The position numbers and the translations under genes were made by a program. A DNA stretch of 64,000 nucleotides from Halalkalibacter oceani (GTDB lineage Bacteria; Bacillota; Bacilli; Bacillales; Bacillaceae_D), in contig NZ_JBEPKD010000002.1 of assembly GCF_040544555.1 (NCBI RefSeq), positions 124,001-188,000 of the forward strand, written 5' to 3'. Below are positions 8,906-17,983 of the stretch, one piece after another. Each line of letters begins with the position of its first letter. Position 1 is the stretch's first letter. The notes beneath the pieces were generated by a model. That model did not search any database and was not told the origin of the DNA. It was given only the letters and a program-made list of their open reading frames with translations.

Positions 8906-9004
8906 GCGCTGTCCTCCTTTTTTACTGCCAGGCTGTTGATTGGTGATTGAATACACTGGCATTACGCCTCCTTCATGATTGTCTTGTTTTTATGAAGCAT
9001 TCAG

Positions 9005-11158
9005 TTACATAACGGATTTTCCGACTGTCGGCGGATAGACCAGCTCCGCCTGCAGCGTCTCTGTTAAATCAGTCAGAGAATAACCGGATGTGCTTAAATA
9101 ATAGAGCGTCGAAAGGATGGCAAACGGCGCATCGTAGGCCATAACCTGCACCGTGCCTTCCGCTTCCATCATCGCCCTTGTCGACGGCTTCGTCCGCACA
9201 ATCGTCCCGCCAAAACGGGCGGCAAGCATCTCCAGCTGGGCCCCGCCGAATAAAGGAGCGGCGAGCTTCGGATTTTGTTTTAACGCCAGCTGCACTTGTG
9301 CTGTCTGGAGCAGCTGCTCTTCATCTGAAAGAAGGAACCCCTCTTCCGTCATCCAGCTGACAAATTCTCCACTTTCCCCGATTAAGATGCCGAGGTCGGC
9401 CTGCTGATTGCGGACAAAGCTCTCCATCTGTTCAATATCCTGTAGATCGCGAACCTCCATCCATTCACACTGCAAATAATCAAAGAGAAAGGAAATCACC
9501 GGAAACTGTCCCTGTGTTTCATCATAAAGCGCAATCTTCCATTTCCGCTGACGAATCGCTGCCACATCAATCCGGGCAAGAAGCTCAGAGAGATAAGATG
9601 ATTCTTGATCGCTCCTTGTCCGGTGCATGCCGCTCTGCCCATCTGGAACAAAGCGCCGGCAGCGCATGGCCAGATACTGCTGCAGCCGCTGCTGCCATTC
9701 TTTATTTACCGGCATCCCGCGCTCATCAAACAGCTCGATTATCAGCTTCTTCTTGCCATTACGCTCCGACTGGCGGATGTACAAACCGCCGGCCGGCTCA
9801 TTCCTTTCGAGGCTGAAGCGGAAAACCGGCAGCAAAGTTGACTCGATTTCCACGACATTCACTCCCGTCGCCCGTAAGCATCGAAGCGCAATTTTCTTCA
9901 GCGCGATCGAGCGGGGCTGATGGTCACTGGACAGATAAACAACCTGCCCGTGCCGGAGTAAGCTTCCATACGCCGAGGCAAGAGCGGCGGTCTGCTCCTC
10001 CGCGTTCGCAAAGGCAGCCGAAAGTCTGGCGCGGTGTCCTTTCAAGGCAGGACCCCACTCAACTGGTTGTCCAATCCTTTGGCCGGCTGCAGCCGCCCGA
10101 GGCGAAGAAAGAACCACTTCTTCCACAACAGTTCCGCTGCCAATCACAAGCGGCTCCTGAATCGTCATTCGTTCTTTGACGATAACCCCGTCTGCCAGCA
10201 CCGCCCCTTTTAATGTACTCCCCTGCTGAAGCACCGCCCGCGGCCAGGCAACCGTGCCTTCGACTGACGCCCGTCCGGCTACGGTAGAAGCGGCACCAAC
10301 AACCGCTCCCGGGCCGATCGAAGCACCACGCTGTACCACTGTTCCAGAGCCGATGACGACAGGGGCTTTCAAGCTGACACCGGCTTCGATCATCACATCT
10401 TCCCCGACCCAGATGCCAGGCGCAACCTCGGTGCCGCTTATTTCCGCGCTCACATGGCCGTGGAGCAAATCCAGCTGTGCCTGATAATAGCGTGGCAGCG
10501 TGCCAATATCGGCCCAATAGCCCTCTGCCGGATAGCCATTCAACTGCTTACCGAGCCGGAGCAGCTGCGGGAAAATGTCGCGGCCAAAATCCGCCTTCTC
10601 GCCTTTCTCGATAGAAGCCAAGATCTCCGGTTCCATCAGATAAATCCCGCTGCTCACCGTCTGACTAAAGATTTCTTCTTCTTTCGGTTTTTCGAGAAAG
10701 CGCGTTATCTGCCCCGCGTCATTCATTTGCACAACAGCGAAGTCAAGCGGAGACTCGACCTCTTTCACAAAGATCGTTGCAAGCCCACCCATCCTTTCAT
10801 GGGCCGCGATGCCTTCTCGCAAATGAAAATCGCTCAACACATCGCCGCTCATCACGAGAAAAGGTTCATCTAAAAAAGCTTCAGCCTCCTTTACACTTCC
10901 AGCCGTGCCAAGCGGATTGCTTTCTTTAAAATAAGTCAAACTGACACCGAGGCCGCTCCCGTCACCGAAATACGCTTCAATTTTTTCCGCCATGTACCCG
11001 ACCGTCACCGCTATCTCCGTAATGCCATGTTTCTTCAGCAGTTCAATGCCGTATTGCATCACCGGTTTTTCCGCCAGTGGGGCCATCGCTTTTGGCCTCT
11101 GCGCCGTTAAAGGCTGAAGCCTCGTCCCTTTTCCGCCTGCGATAATCACTGCTTTCAT
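9005..11158 (-). CDS. Sugar-1-phosphate nucleotidyltransferase fused to degenerate phosphohexomutase
   Basis: Residues 1-235 form a nucleotidyltransferase domain with the AGGKGTRLQPLT loop and PKAM lysine, and an SGDVLSD metal site; it should make an NDP-sugar (ADP-, GDP- or UDP-) from a hexose-1-phosphate. Residues about 245-370 are left-handed beta-helix hexapeptide repeats. Residues about 385-715 align in outline with phosphomannomutase/phosphoglucomutase, but the active serine loop (TASHNP) and the DGDADR metal loop are not there; ADLGILIGESGE occupies the latter position. Similar fusions occur in cyanobacteria and some Firmicutes. The start follows AAGGAGG inside the end of the upstream gene, so translation is coupled. 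Confidence 0.85.
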   Translation of the reverse strand: MKAVIIAGGKGTRLQPLTAQRPKAMAPLAEKPVMQYGIELLKKHGITEIAVTVGYMAEKIEAYFGDGSGLGVSLTYFKESNPLGTAGSVKEAEAFLDEPFLVMSGDVLSDFHLREGIAAHERMGGLATIFVKEVESPLDFAVVQMNDAGQITRFLEKPKEEEIFSQTVSSGIYLMEPEILASIEKGEKADFGRDIFPQLLRLGKQLNGYPAEGYWADIGTLPRYYQAQLDLLHGHVSAEISGTEVAPGIWVGEDVMIEAGVSLKAPVVIGSGTVVQRGASIGPGAVVGAASTVAGRASVEGTVAWPRAVLQQGSTLKGAVLADGVIVKERMTIQEPLVIGSGTVVEEVVLSSPRAAAAGQRIGQPVEWGPALKGHRARLSAAFANAEEQTAALASAYGSLLRHGQVVYLSSDHQPRSIALKKIALRCLRATGVNVVEIESTLLPVFRFSLERNEPAGGLYIRQSERNGKKKLIIELFDERGMPVNKEWQQRLQQYLAMRCRRFVPDGQSGMHRTRSDQESSYLSELLARIDVAAIRQRKWKIALYDETQGQFPVISFLFDYLQCEWMEVRDLQDIEQMESFVRNQQADLGILIGESGEFVSWMTEEGFLLSDEEQLLQTAQVQLALKQNPKLAAPLFGGAQLEMLAARFGGTIVRTKPSTRAMMEAEGTVQVMAYDAPFAILSTLYYLSTSGYSLTDLTETLQAELVYPPTVGKSVM

Positions 11159-11161
11159 CGA

Positions 11162-13957
11162 TCAAGCCTCCTTTTCGATCTTCAGTCCGTCATCCTTTTC
11201 CGTATAGCATCGTGAATATTCCTCTTCCGTTTGCCTGGCGATCGCCGGCCAGCTGTACGTCGTTTGCACATCCTGTCTTGCTTGCGCAGCCAGCCTCTTT
11301 CTTTTTCCGGGATTGCTGTATAGATCAAGAACTTCTGTCAACAGGCCTTCGGCGTCTCCTGGACGAAACGTTAACCCATTTATCTGATCGGCTATGATTG
11401 TCGCCAGACCCCCGGTCTCAGCAACAATTGTCGCGACGCCTGCTGCCATTGCCTCAAGTGCGACGATGCCAAATGGCTCATACAAGCTTGGGAATACCGC
11501 CGCATCACAGCGCTGCAACCACTCATTCCGTTCCTCATCACAAATGAAACCGAGAAAGCGGATATACTCCTCCAGGTTATTCGCCAATACCTGCTGTTCA
11601 TACTCATGCAGCAGTGGCCCTTTCCCGGCGATCACAAACCGGATATCGAGCTGTCGTTCTTTCACGAGCGCCGCTGCTTCAAGCAGGGTGTGAAATCCTT
11701 TTTCCTTCACCATCCGCCCGATCGAGAAAACCGTAAACGGCTGCCCGCCGGCAAGGACATTTTCGGTTTCCGTCCGAATCAGCGTCTGATCGACCCCATT
11801 TGGGATGACGGTCAATTTTTCCGCCGGCAGACTGAAAATCGTTTGAAGCTCCTGCTTCATAAATTCACTGCAGACGATCACGCGGTCGGCGGCCGCGGTC
11901 AGCTCTTGTTCCTGCTCGTTAATCCGCTTTTGCAAATCAGTATGAATGCCGTTGTTGCGCCCATGCTCGGTCGCATGAATCGTCGCCAGCAGCGGAAGAG
12001 AGAGACGGACTTTTAACGCAGTTGCGCATAGACCGACAAGCCAATCATGAGCATGAATCAGCGTAAAGGGATGGTTGCGGGCGAGCTTTCGCGCGTACTC
12101 GTACATGGCGATATTTAAGCTGCCGACCCAGTCGTAGAAGCTTTCGGCTCTTGGTTGAGCTCCCTTCACCCGGTGGACATGGACACCCTGATTGACCTCA
12201 TAAGCAGGATAGCCGGGAAGATCAGCGGTAATCACATGAACGTCATTCCCCGCCTGCTGCAGCATTCTCGAAAGGTCAAACACATGCCTGGCAAGTCCGC
12301 CGACAATCAGCGGCGGAAATTCCCAGCTGAGCATCATAATCGTCTGCTTCCCCTGTCGTTGCTGGTTTCCGTACTGCTCTTCGATATAAGCATCATGAGG
12401 AGAATAGAACAAATCAGCATTTACATCAGCAAGAAATGGAAAGTCCTCCTCAATTTTCGTCAGCCATGTCTCCTCTACGGTCTGCTGCTGAAGTCTCTCC
12501 TTAATTTCATCGAAGCGCCGCAAATGGGTCAGGAAGCGCTCTTCGGCGTATTGTGAAGCCGTTTCACCGTCAAGGATAAAGGCCCAATCACTGCTCACCG
12601 CCAGCATCCATTCACGCACAAGCTGTTTACGCGCTCTTTCTTCAAGGGCGCCCTGCTTTCGGTAAAGCGCGCTGACTGAGGCAAGATCGCGTTCCATCCG
12701 GTGATGAGCGCGATACAGCATTTCATTTTTTTCATTTAACCAGACCGAGCCGTAGCCTTCTCTCCCCCATGTCGAAAACGAAACATGAACGGTTTCCAAA
12801 TCGCGATAATGGCGATGGACATACGTTTCAGCTGTCAGTAATCTGTAGCCGGCTTGTTCTGCCTGCAGCACCGCTCCAAGCCATTCCGGCCCTTCAAACC
12901 ACCAATGACCAAATAATTCGGCATCAAACGGCGTTACCATCATATAAGGAGGATCGGACTGGCCGCCATGTTGCGCGACCTCCGACTGAATCGCTTCGAC
13001 AAAGTCGGCGGCATGGCGGTGAACCTTTCCTTCGGCCCATTCACGTACATAGGTGGCCTTCTCTTCCTGCTGTCCGGTAATCCGCCTATGCTTAATGCCT
13101 GTATCGATGCGAATTCCTTCCGGATGGATGTAGGGCAGAATATAGCTTTCGTCCCGCTCGTAGGCAATATCGCGATAAAACTCACGATAATCAGCATCTC
13201 CGGGATAACCGAGCGTTGAGCTCCATACTTTGCCCGACAGTCGCGTATGTCGCGGAAAAAGCACAAGGCCGTGCGGCGAATAGACCGGCGCCCCGCTGCC
13301 TTTACCCGGCTGCGGATCAGCATAGAGCAGGGCATGCTCATCAACGAATGTATAGCGCACACCTTCCTCGACAAGGATCCGATCAATCCCCGGTGCAAAG
13401 GCGCATTCCGGCAGCCAGAAACCGGTTGGCCGATGGCCGAAGTGGCGCTCAAAGCAGGAGAGCGCCTCAACAATTTGCGAGCGGACGGCGGCTTTTGTTT
13501 TGACATATGGCAGGAACGCATGCGTTGCCGCGCTCGTGATGCAACGGATCATGTTCTGATCCTGCAGGGCGCGAAAACCGTTCAGAACGTTTTTATCCCA
13601 GCGGAGATAAAAACTCGTAATCTTCTGAAATCGCTTCTGATAGAAAGACGTGAGATCGTGTTCTTCCTTCGTGGCGGACGTCCGCTTCGCTTCCTTAACG
13701 AGAAGCTCTTCCGTTCGCGCAAGGTATTGCTCATAGCGGGTTTGCAGCAACGGATCGGCGAGCATTTCCATCACGGGAGGTGAGATGGAAATCGTCAGCG
13801 CTTCTTGAACCTGTGCAGCTTCAAGCTCCCAAAGCATGGGAATGTACGATTCTGTCAACGCTTCAAACAGCCAGCGCTCTTCCAGACGATCAGGCTCCCG
13901 GTGGCGCACATAAGGCAAGTGAGCGTGTAAAACGAGTGAGAAATACCCTTCTTTCAC
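11162..13957 (-). CDS. GH57 alpha-glucan branching enzyme fused to GT4 glycosyltransferase
   Basis: The start is GTG 13957, which follows ATAGGAGGG by seven bases and lets the protein begin with the GH57 motif HAHLPYV; upstream codons are non-homologous. Residues 1-385 are a GH57 catalytic domain with Glu184 in WLPECAFAPG and Asp345 in TPFDAELFGHWW, and about 400-520 is the DUF1957-type helical tail of branching enzymes. Residues about 538-931 are a GT4 glycosyltransferase beginning with SWEFPPLIVGG and holding the donor-site EPFGIVALEAMAAG. The protein could both elongate and branch an alpha-1,4-glucan in the cytosol. It lies in an operon with DUF4912 and nucleotidyltransferase genes, which supports a glucan role. 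Confidence 0.88.
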   Translation of the reverse strand: MKEGYFSLVLHAHLPYVRHREPDRLEERWLFEALTESYIPMLWELEAAQVQEALTISISPPVMEMLADPLLQTRYEQYLARTEELLVKEAKRTSATKEEHDLTSFYQKRFQKITSFYLRWDKNVLNGFRALQDQNMIRCITSAATHAFLPYVKTKAAVRSQIVEALSCFERHFGHRPTGFWLPECAFAPGIDRILVEEGVRYTFVDEHALLYADPQPGKGSGAPVYSPHGLVLFPRHTRLSGKVWSSTLGYPGDADYREFYRDIAYERDESYILPYIHPEGIRIDTGIKHRRITGQQEEKATYVREWAEGKVHRHAADFVEAIQSEVAQHGGQSDPPYMMVTPFDAELFGHWWFEGPEWLGAVLQAEQAGYRLLTAETYVHRHYRDLETVHVSFSTWGREGYGSVWLNEKNEMLYRAHHRMERDLASVSALYRKQGALEERARKQLVREWMLAVSSDWAFILDGETASQYAEERFLTHLRRFDEIKERLQQQTVEETWLTKIEEDFPFLADVNADLFYSPHDAYIEEQYGNQQRQGKQTIMMLSWEFPPLIVGGLARHVFDLSRMLQQAGNDVHVITADLPGYPAYEVNQGVHVHRVKGAQPRAESFYDWVGSLNIAMYEYARKLARNHPFTLIHAHDWLVGLCATALKVRLSLPLLATIHATEHGRNNGIHTDLQKRINEQEQELTAAADRVIVCSEFMKQELQTIFSLPAEKLTVIPNGVDQTLIRTETENVLAGGQPFTVFSIGRMVKEKGFHTLLEAAALVKERQLDIRFVIAGKGPLLHEYEQQVLANNLEEYIRFLGFICDEERNEWLQRCDAAVFPSLYEPFGIVALEAMAAGVATIVAETGGLATIIADQINGLTFRPGDAEGLLTEVLDLYSNPGKRKRLAAQARQDVQTTYSWPAIARQTEEEYSRCYTEKDDGLKIEKEA

Positions 13958-13967
13958 AAACTCCCTC

Positions 13968-14579
13968 CTATCGAATAACCTCGTAATAAGAATACGCACA
14001 AAACTGTTCAAGCCAGCTCGGCTCTTCGGCGCTGCCGTTCTTCCATTGCTCGACAGCTTCCGAATATTGGCCGGCATCGGGCGGCTGACAGCGCGCTGTA
14101 CCGATCGCATTGGAACGAAGCAAGGTGAAAAATGTCCCTTCCCTCGTCCAGATGCCGAAATCGACAATATAGGAACGGTTTTCTTTCATCCCGCGAATAA
14201 ACCAGTTATTCGTCATTTCCGGCAGCGGTATATCCTGTTCGTAATGGGCATTATGTCCATCAAAAAGCACGTCGGTACAATCATATATCCGTAAATACTT
14301 CTGCTGCTTCGCCCATGGCTGCCTTATATGCTGTTCGCTCATATTTCTTAGCATTTCACTTATTTCCCAGTAGGCATAGATGACATGCGGCCCTTCAGCA
14401 AGGAGTGTGATTTCATCTCTCTCTTCCTCTGTCGGGATAGCGGGTACCGCCGAACCAGTACATTGATCCTGCGCGTTTTGCCAACACGATCGAACCTGGC
14501 CGACGGTCGTACTCAGTTCTCTCGCAATTCTTTGAAAAGAGTGACCTCTGCGGCGCAGCATGACGATCTCTGACTTCAT
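13968..14579 (-). CDS. DUF4912 protein with N-terminal helix-turn-helix-like segment
   Basis: The 203-residue protein contains the DUF4912 pattern: VIYAYWEIS, LRIYDCTD, a FDGHNAH word, NWFIRG and RSYIVDFGI, ending in LLRSNAI. DUF4912 genes commonly neighbour GH57/DUF1957 branching enzymes, as here, and the fold is thought to be carbohydrate-binding-like, although its role is unproved. Residues 1-35 read like a helix-turn-helix, so a regulator that senses a glucan is one possibility. The ATG at 14579 follows GGGAGGG. Its stop lies ten bases before the start of the fused GH57-GT4 gene, whose ribosome binding site falls in that gap. Confidence 0.8.
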   Translation of the reverse strand: MKSEIVMLRRRGHSFQRIARELSTTVGQVRSCWQNAQDQCTGSAVPAIPTEEERDEITLLAEGPHVIYAYWEISEMLRNMSEQHIRQPWAKQQKYLRIYDCTDVLFDGHNAHYEQDIPLPEMTNNWFIRGMKENRSYIVDFGIWTREGTFFTLLRSNAIGTARCQPPDAGQYSEAVEQWKNGSAEEPSWLEQFCAYSYYEVIR

Positions 14580-14614
14580 CTTCCATTCCCTCCCTGCCGA
14601 TTCGCTTTGGTTTT

Positions 14615-14643
14615 ATCATACATTCAGCCAACATTTGGAACAA
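14615..14643 (-). promoter_or_regulatory. Putative sigma-A promoter of the glucan operon
   Basis: On the minus strand TTGTTC (14638-14643) is separated by 17 bases from TATGAT (14615-14620). This places transcription start about 30 bases before the DUF4912 gene. The next TTGACA further upstream has no matching -10. Confidence 0.5.
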
Positions 14644-14863
14644 GCAGACGTTTTTGTCTCTTTTTGTCAAAGTTGCGTCACTGCTCTTTTTATTCGCTGA
14701 AAAAAATCGTTCGTCTTTTTTCGCTAAGCTTTCTTGTCGTTACGATGCTGTCGAACGTTGAAGATCGGCATCGCACAAGCTTCCTTGCTGAAAAGTCTAG
14801 TAAAGAAGTCGGAAGTGGAGGTATAATGAAAAGCATGAGTTTTGTCGAAAGAGAGGGTTGCTT

Positions 14864-15226
14864 ATGGAGACTGCCATTATCATTTTATTTTCACTGGCGA
14901 TTGTTTTATTTTTACTGTCGTTTTTTCGAAAAGACAGCAGCAAGAAGCTAGAACAGGAGCTTGAGACGTTATCGCTTACCCACCTGCAGGACATGTATCA
15001 GATCAAAAAACGGCTCGCCGTGCTCGAAGACGAATTGCTGATCAGCCAGCAGCGCTCACCATTTCAGAAAAAATCCCGCTCTCATCAGCTGATGCAGGAG
15101 GTCATTGCCCTTTATGAGCAAGAAATGTCAAGTGAAGAGATCGCCACAGCGACCGGACTGACCGCTGATGAAGTCGAACGGCTTCTCATCCCTTATTTGC
15201 AGGCGGAGAAGGAAGGTGGACAGTGA
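14864..15226 (+). CDS. SwrB-like membrane-anchored coiled-coil/HTH protein
   Basis: The 120-residue product has an N-terminal membrane helix (about 2-22), a charged coiled-coil stretch (about 25-50) and a C-terminal helix-turn-helix-like motif around EEIATATGLTADEVERLL. This order matches SwrB/YlxL and DUF6115-type proteins of Bacillus, small membrane proteins tied to flagellar assembly, though here no flagellar genes are near. ATG 14864 is chosen over TTG 14858 because GAGAGGG lies six bases before it. The stop overlaps the next start, so the two are coupled. Confidence 0.65.
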   Translation: METAIIILFSLAIVLFLLSFFRKDSSKKLEQELETLSLTHLQDMYQIKKRLAVLEDELLISQQRSPFQKKSRSHQLMQEVIALYEQEMSSEEIATATGLTADEVERLLIPYLQAEKEGGQ

Positions 15227-15687
15227 TGGGCCACAAAGGGCTTCAAAGCTTTGCGGGCGGGTTATTTTTGGCTACGGCGATCCTCGGCGGAACCTATTAC
15301 TATTCACATCATACGGCTGAAGAATCATCGCCTGAGATGATCGAGCTGTCGACAGAAGAAATGATGACGCGACTGACGGCTGCAGGCTATGCGGTGCTGA
15401 CAGAGGCTGAACTTGAGGCTGTGCGGGACGAAGCAGCCTCCGCCACTGAACAGCCGGAAGATGGGCAAGAAGAACAGCAAATCATCTATCAAATGGTGCT
15501 GACGATTTCATCCGGAATGACGAGTCATCAAGTAGCCGAACAGCTCGCAGCCGGTCAAATTATCGAGGAAGTCGAGCCTTTTCTTGAATACCTCCAGAGC
15601 AATGGACTGACCCAGTCGATTCGCACCGGGCAATTTCTTCTGAGCAGTGAGATGACGGTGGAAGAAATCATCGCAGTGATTACGTAA
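15226..15687 (+). CDS. Small membrane protein with MltG/YceG-like domain
   Basis: The product (about 153 residues) has a membrane helix near residues 8-25, an acidic middle, and a C-terminal region reading ISSGMTSHQVAEQLAAGQ followed by a second GMTVEEII-like half (here SEMTVEEIIAVI). This resembles the LysM-like N-terminal part of the endolytic transglycosylase MltG/YceG, but the catalytic portion is missing. A GTG at 15223 is an alternative start, overlapping the preceding TGA. Function is not assigned; a peptidoglycan- or SwrB-linked role is only suggested by the coupling. Confidence 0.6.
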   Translation: MGHKGLQSFAGGLFLATAILGGTYYYSHHTAEESSPEMIELSTEEMMTRLTAAGYAVLTEAELEAVRDEAASATEQPEDGQEEQQIIYQMVLTISSGMTSHQVAEQLAAGQIIEEVEPFLEYLQSNGLTQSIRTGQFLLSSEMTVEEIIAVIT

Positions 15688-15716
15688 TTGAAAAAGCCTG
15701 GCTGCTTCCAGCGCAT

Positions 15717-15764
15717 AAAAAAGGCCGGTCTCGCAAGGATCGTTTTCCTGGAGACAGGCCTTTT
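15717..15764. terminator. Bidirectional intrinsic terminator
   Basis: An inverted repeat AAAAGGCCGGTCTC / GAGACAGGCCTTTT with T-rich ends in both directions lies between the convergent MltG-like gene and pbpA, and can end both transcripts. Confidence 0.8.
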
Positions 15765-15839
15765 GCCTTGAGCAGATTTCGTTAAGCAGGAAGAAAGACA
15801 CCCTTCTGCGCTCACCTTTAACACCAATCCGCACTATTC

Positions 15840-17930
15840 TTAGTTTTCTTCCGTATCCGGATCTTCGAGTACAGGGCTGTCGACCATTTCCGGACCATTT
15901 CGCTCTTCCTTCATATCAAAATATGCATCGAGCATCCGCTGGGCAATATTTTGCGCCATACCTTGTCTTCCCCCTCGTGACTCAAGCTTGACGTTAGGAA
16001 CGACAACGGCAAATGCCACCTCCGGATTGTCAAATGGAGCATAGCCGACGAACGTCTGGTTATTTCCCTCGACTTCGTTCACCGTTACCTGAGCTGTCCC
16101 TGTCTTAGCAGCAAGCTGATATGGCCGGTCAATAAAGCGTGAACGCGCCGTTCCTCGTGTTCCGGTTACGACATCACGCAAGCCTTGCTGGACACGCTGA
16201 ATATGGGCATCGCTCATATCAATCCGGTTCAGGACGGTCGGCTCAAATTTTTGGACGACCGCCCCCTGTTCATCCTTATCGGAGACAGGCTCGCGAATTT
16301 CTCTGACGAGTCTCGGCTTCATCCGGTAGCCGTCGTTGGCAATCGTCGAAATATATTGAGCAAGCTGCAATGGTGTATACGTATCAAACTGGCCGATCAT
16401 CAAGTCAAGCAGGTTTCCCCCCGCCTGATAGCCTCCGTCCACTCCGAGCGCGGTCGAAGGCAGATCAATGCCTGTCTCTGTTCCTAGCCCGAACTGGCTG
16501 AAATTAAAGCGGGCCTCATCATACGCGGCATTAATCGAATTTCTGTTCCAGTTACAATTATTCGGGTAATGACAGCCGGCCATCAGCATCGCGATTTCAA
16601 ACATATAAACGTTTGAGGACACCTCCAGCGCTTTTCTGTCATCGACCCAGCCGAAGCCGCCCGGGACGTATGATCTCTTGATCGGCGTTCCCGGAAGATC
16701 GATCGGCCGATCATAGAACGAATTTCCCGGCCAAGTAACGCCGGTTTGAAACCCGGTTAAAACCGAGGCTGCCTTAACAGCTGAACCCATTGCAAAAGCC
16801 TTAGTGACATTGCCGATATGGTCGGAATAATTGCCGCTGTCCTGTCCGGCAGGATCATTAAAACCGGCCATGGCCAGAATATCGCCCGTGCGTGGATCCA
16901 TCATAACGGCGTAGGCCGAACGGTCAAGAATAAAGGAATTTCCGGCAAGGCGCATTTCCTCTTCAATGCTTTCCTCGACCTTTTGCTGGAGCTCCATATC
17001 GAGTGCGAGCACAAGGTCATTTCCACGCTGACCGAGCTTTTCATTAACCGAACGTTCAACGGTCTGGCTTCCGTGCGAGGTCGTGATGCTTTCCATCACC
17101 GCCTTTTGTCCACGGAGTACATCCTCATATTGCTCTTCTAAAAAGCTCGTGCCGACATAATCCGAGCGCTCGTATCCGCGCGACAAATAATAGTCCAAAT
17201 GCTCCCGCGGGATCGGGCCTGTTGAGCCAAAAAGACTGCGGAACGAATCACCGTAGACATAGGACCGCCGTGAGTCACGCAAAATGTCGACTCCGGGTAG
17301 ACGGTCAAGATTTTCACTGAGGCGGTGCGCCTCTTCCTCGGTTATACCGCGCTTAATTCGCTGCGGAGAGTTGGCATATCCGCGAGCCATTTCACGATAA
17401 ATCGCCAAAATTCGCAAATCCTGCTCAGAAAGGCTGTTAATCGCCGACTCCGGCACCCGATCCACCTCGGCCCGGTATTCCTCGGAAGGATCATCGAATT
17501 GAGCCCGCTCTTCCTTCGACATAAGCTCATAGCGTTCTTCCTCCGTCATAGTCAGAAGAATATAGTCCTGCTTATCACGATCTGTAACACTGTCCGTCTC
17601 GACATCAATTAACTTTTCAAGCTCAGTGGCGACTTCAAGCATATGGGTGCTGCTTGTCGCTCTGGACGGATTCGTATAGGTAACGGATAATTCAAGCTCA
17701 TTATCGACGACGACATTTCCGTAACGGTCATACATCAACCCTCTCGGGGCGTCAATTCGCGCCGTCGTATTGCTTGTCCGCTCAAGCTCCTTCACGAATT
17801 CTTCTCCCTGGACAATCTGCACCATCCCAAGCCTTAAAATCAAGGCCGAAAAAAGAATGAAAACGGCGAAAAACAGCACATTCAGCCGCGCCGGTAAATG
17901 ATGCTTCTTCTTTGGTCGCGCTTTGCTCAC
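15840..17930 (-). CDS. pbpA: Class B penicillin-binding protein 2 (transpeptidase)
   Basis: The 696-residue protein cross-links peptidoglycan during elongation. It has one N-terminal membrane helix (about 15-38), a PBP dimerisation region (about 55-300) and a transpeptidase domain (about 330-665). Active-site motifs are SAVK (SxxK), SSN (SxN) and KTGT. Length and context beside a yqgE-like gene match B. subtilis PbpA (about 716). An inserted stretch between residues about 95 and 190 is strongly acidic. The start is GTG 17930 after GGGAGGAGGAG. A 330-base region upstream holds a candidate structured RNA and could also act as a leader. Confidence 0.93.
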   Translation of the reverse strand: MSKARPKKKHHLPARLNVLFFAVFILFSALILRLGMVQIVQGEEFVKELERTSNTTARIDAPRGLMYDRYGNVVVDNELELSVTYTNPSRATSSTHMLEVATELEKLIDVETDSVTDRDKQDYILLTMTEEERYELMSKEERAQFDDPSEEYRAEVDRVPESAINSLSEQDLRILAIYREMARGYANSPQRIKRGITEEEAHRLSENLDRLPGVDILRDSRRSYVYGDSFRSLFGSTGPIPREHLDYYLSRGYERSDYVGTSFLEEQYEDVLRGQKAVMESITTSHGSQTVERSVNEKLGQRGNDLVLALDMELQQKVEESIEEEMRLAGNSFILDRSAYAVMMDPRTGDILAMAGFNDPAGQDSGNYSDHIGNVTKAFAMGSAVKAASVLTGFQTGVTWPGNSFYDRPIDLPGTPIKRSYVPGGFGWVDDRKALEVSSNVYMFEIAMLMAGCHYPNNCNWNRNSINAAYDEARFNFSQFGLGTETGIDLPSTALGVDGGYQAGGNLLDLMIGQFDTYTPLQLAQYISTIANDGYRMKPRLVREIREPVSDKDEQGAVVQKFEPTVLNRIDMSDAHIQRVQQGLRDVVTGTRGTARSRFIDRPYQLAAKTGTAQVTVNEVEGNNQTFVGYAPFDNPEVAFAVVVPNVKLESRGGRQGMAQNIAQRMLDAYFDMKEERNGPEMVDSPVLEDPDTEEN

Positions 17931-17983
17931 AGCCTCTCCTCCTCCCTGTTCACCTAACGTTTCTATGTAAAATACATTAGAAT

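Noticed and set aside
12940..13521. ORFs antisense to the GH57 domain
   Set aside because: They have biased composition, no start signals, and the opposite strand holds a coherent enzyme.
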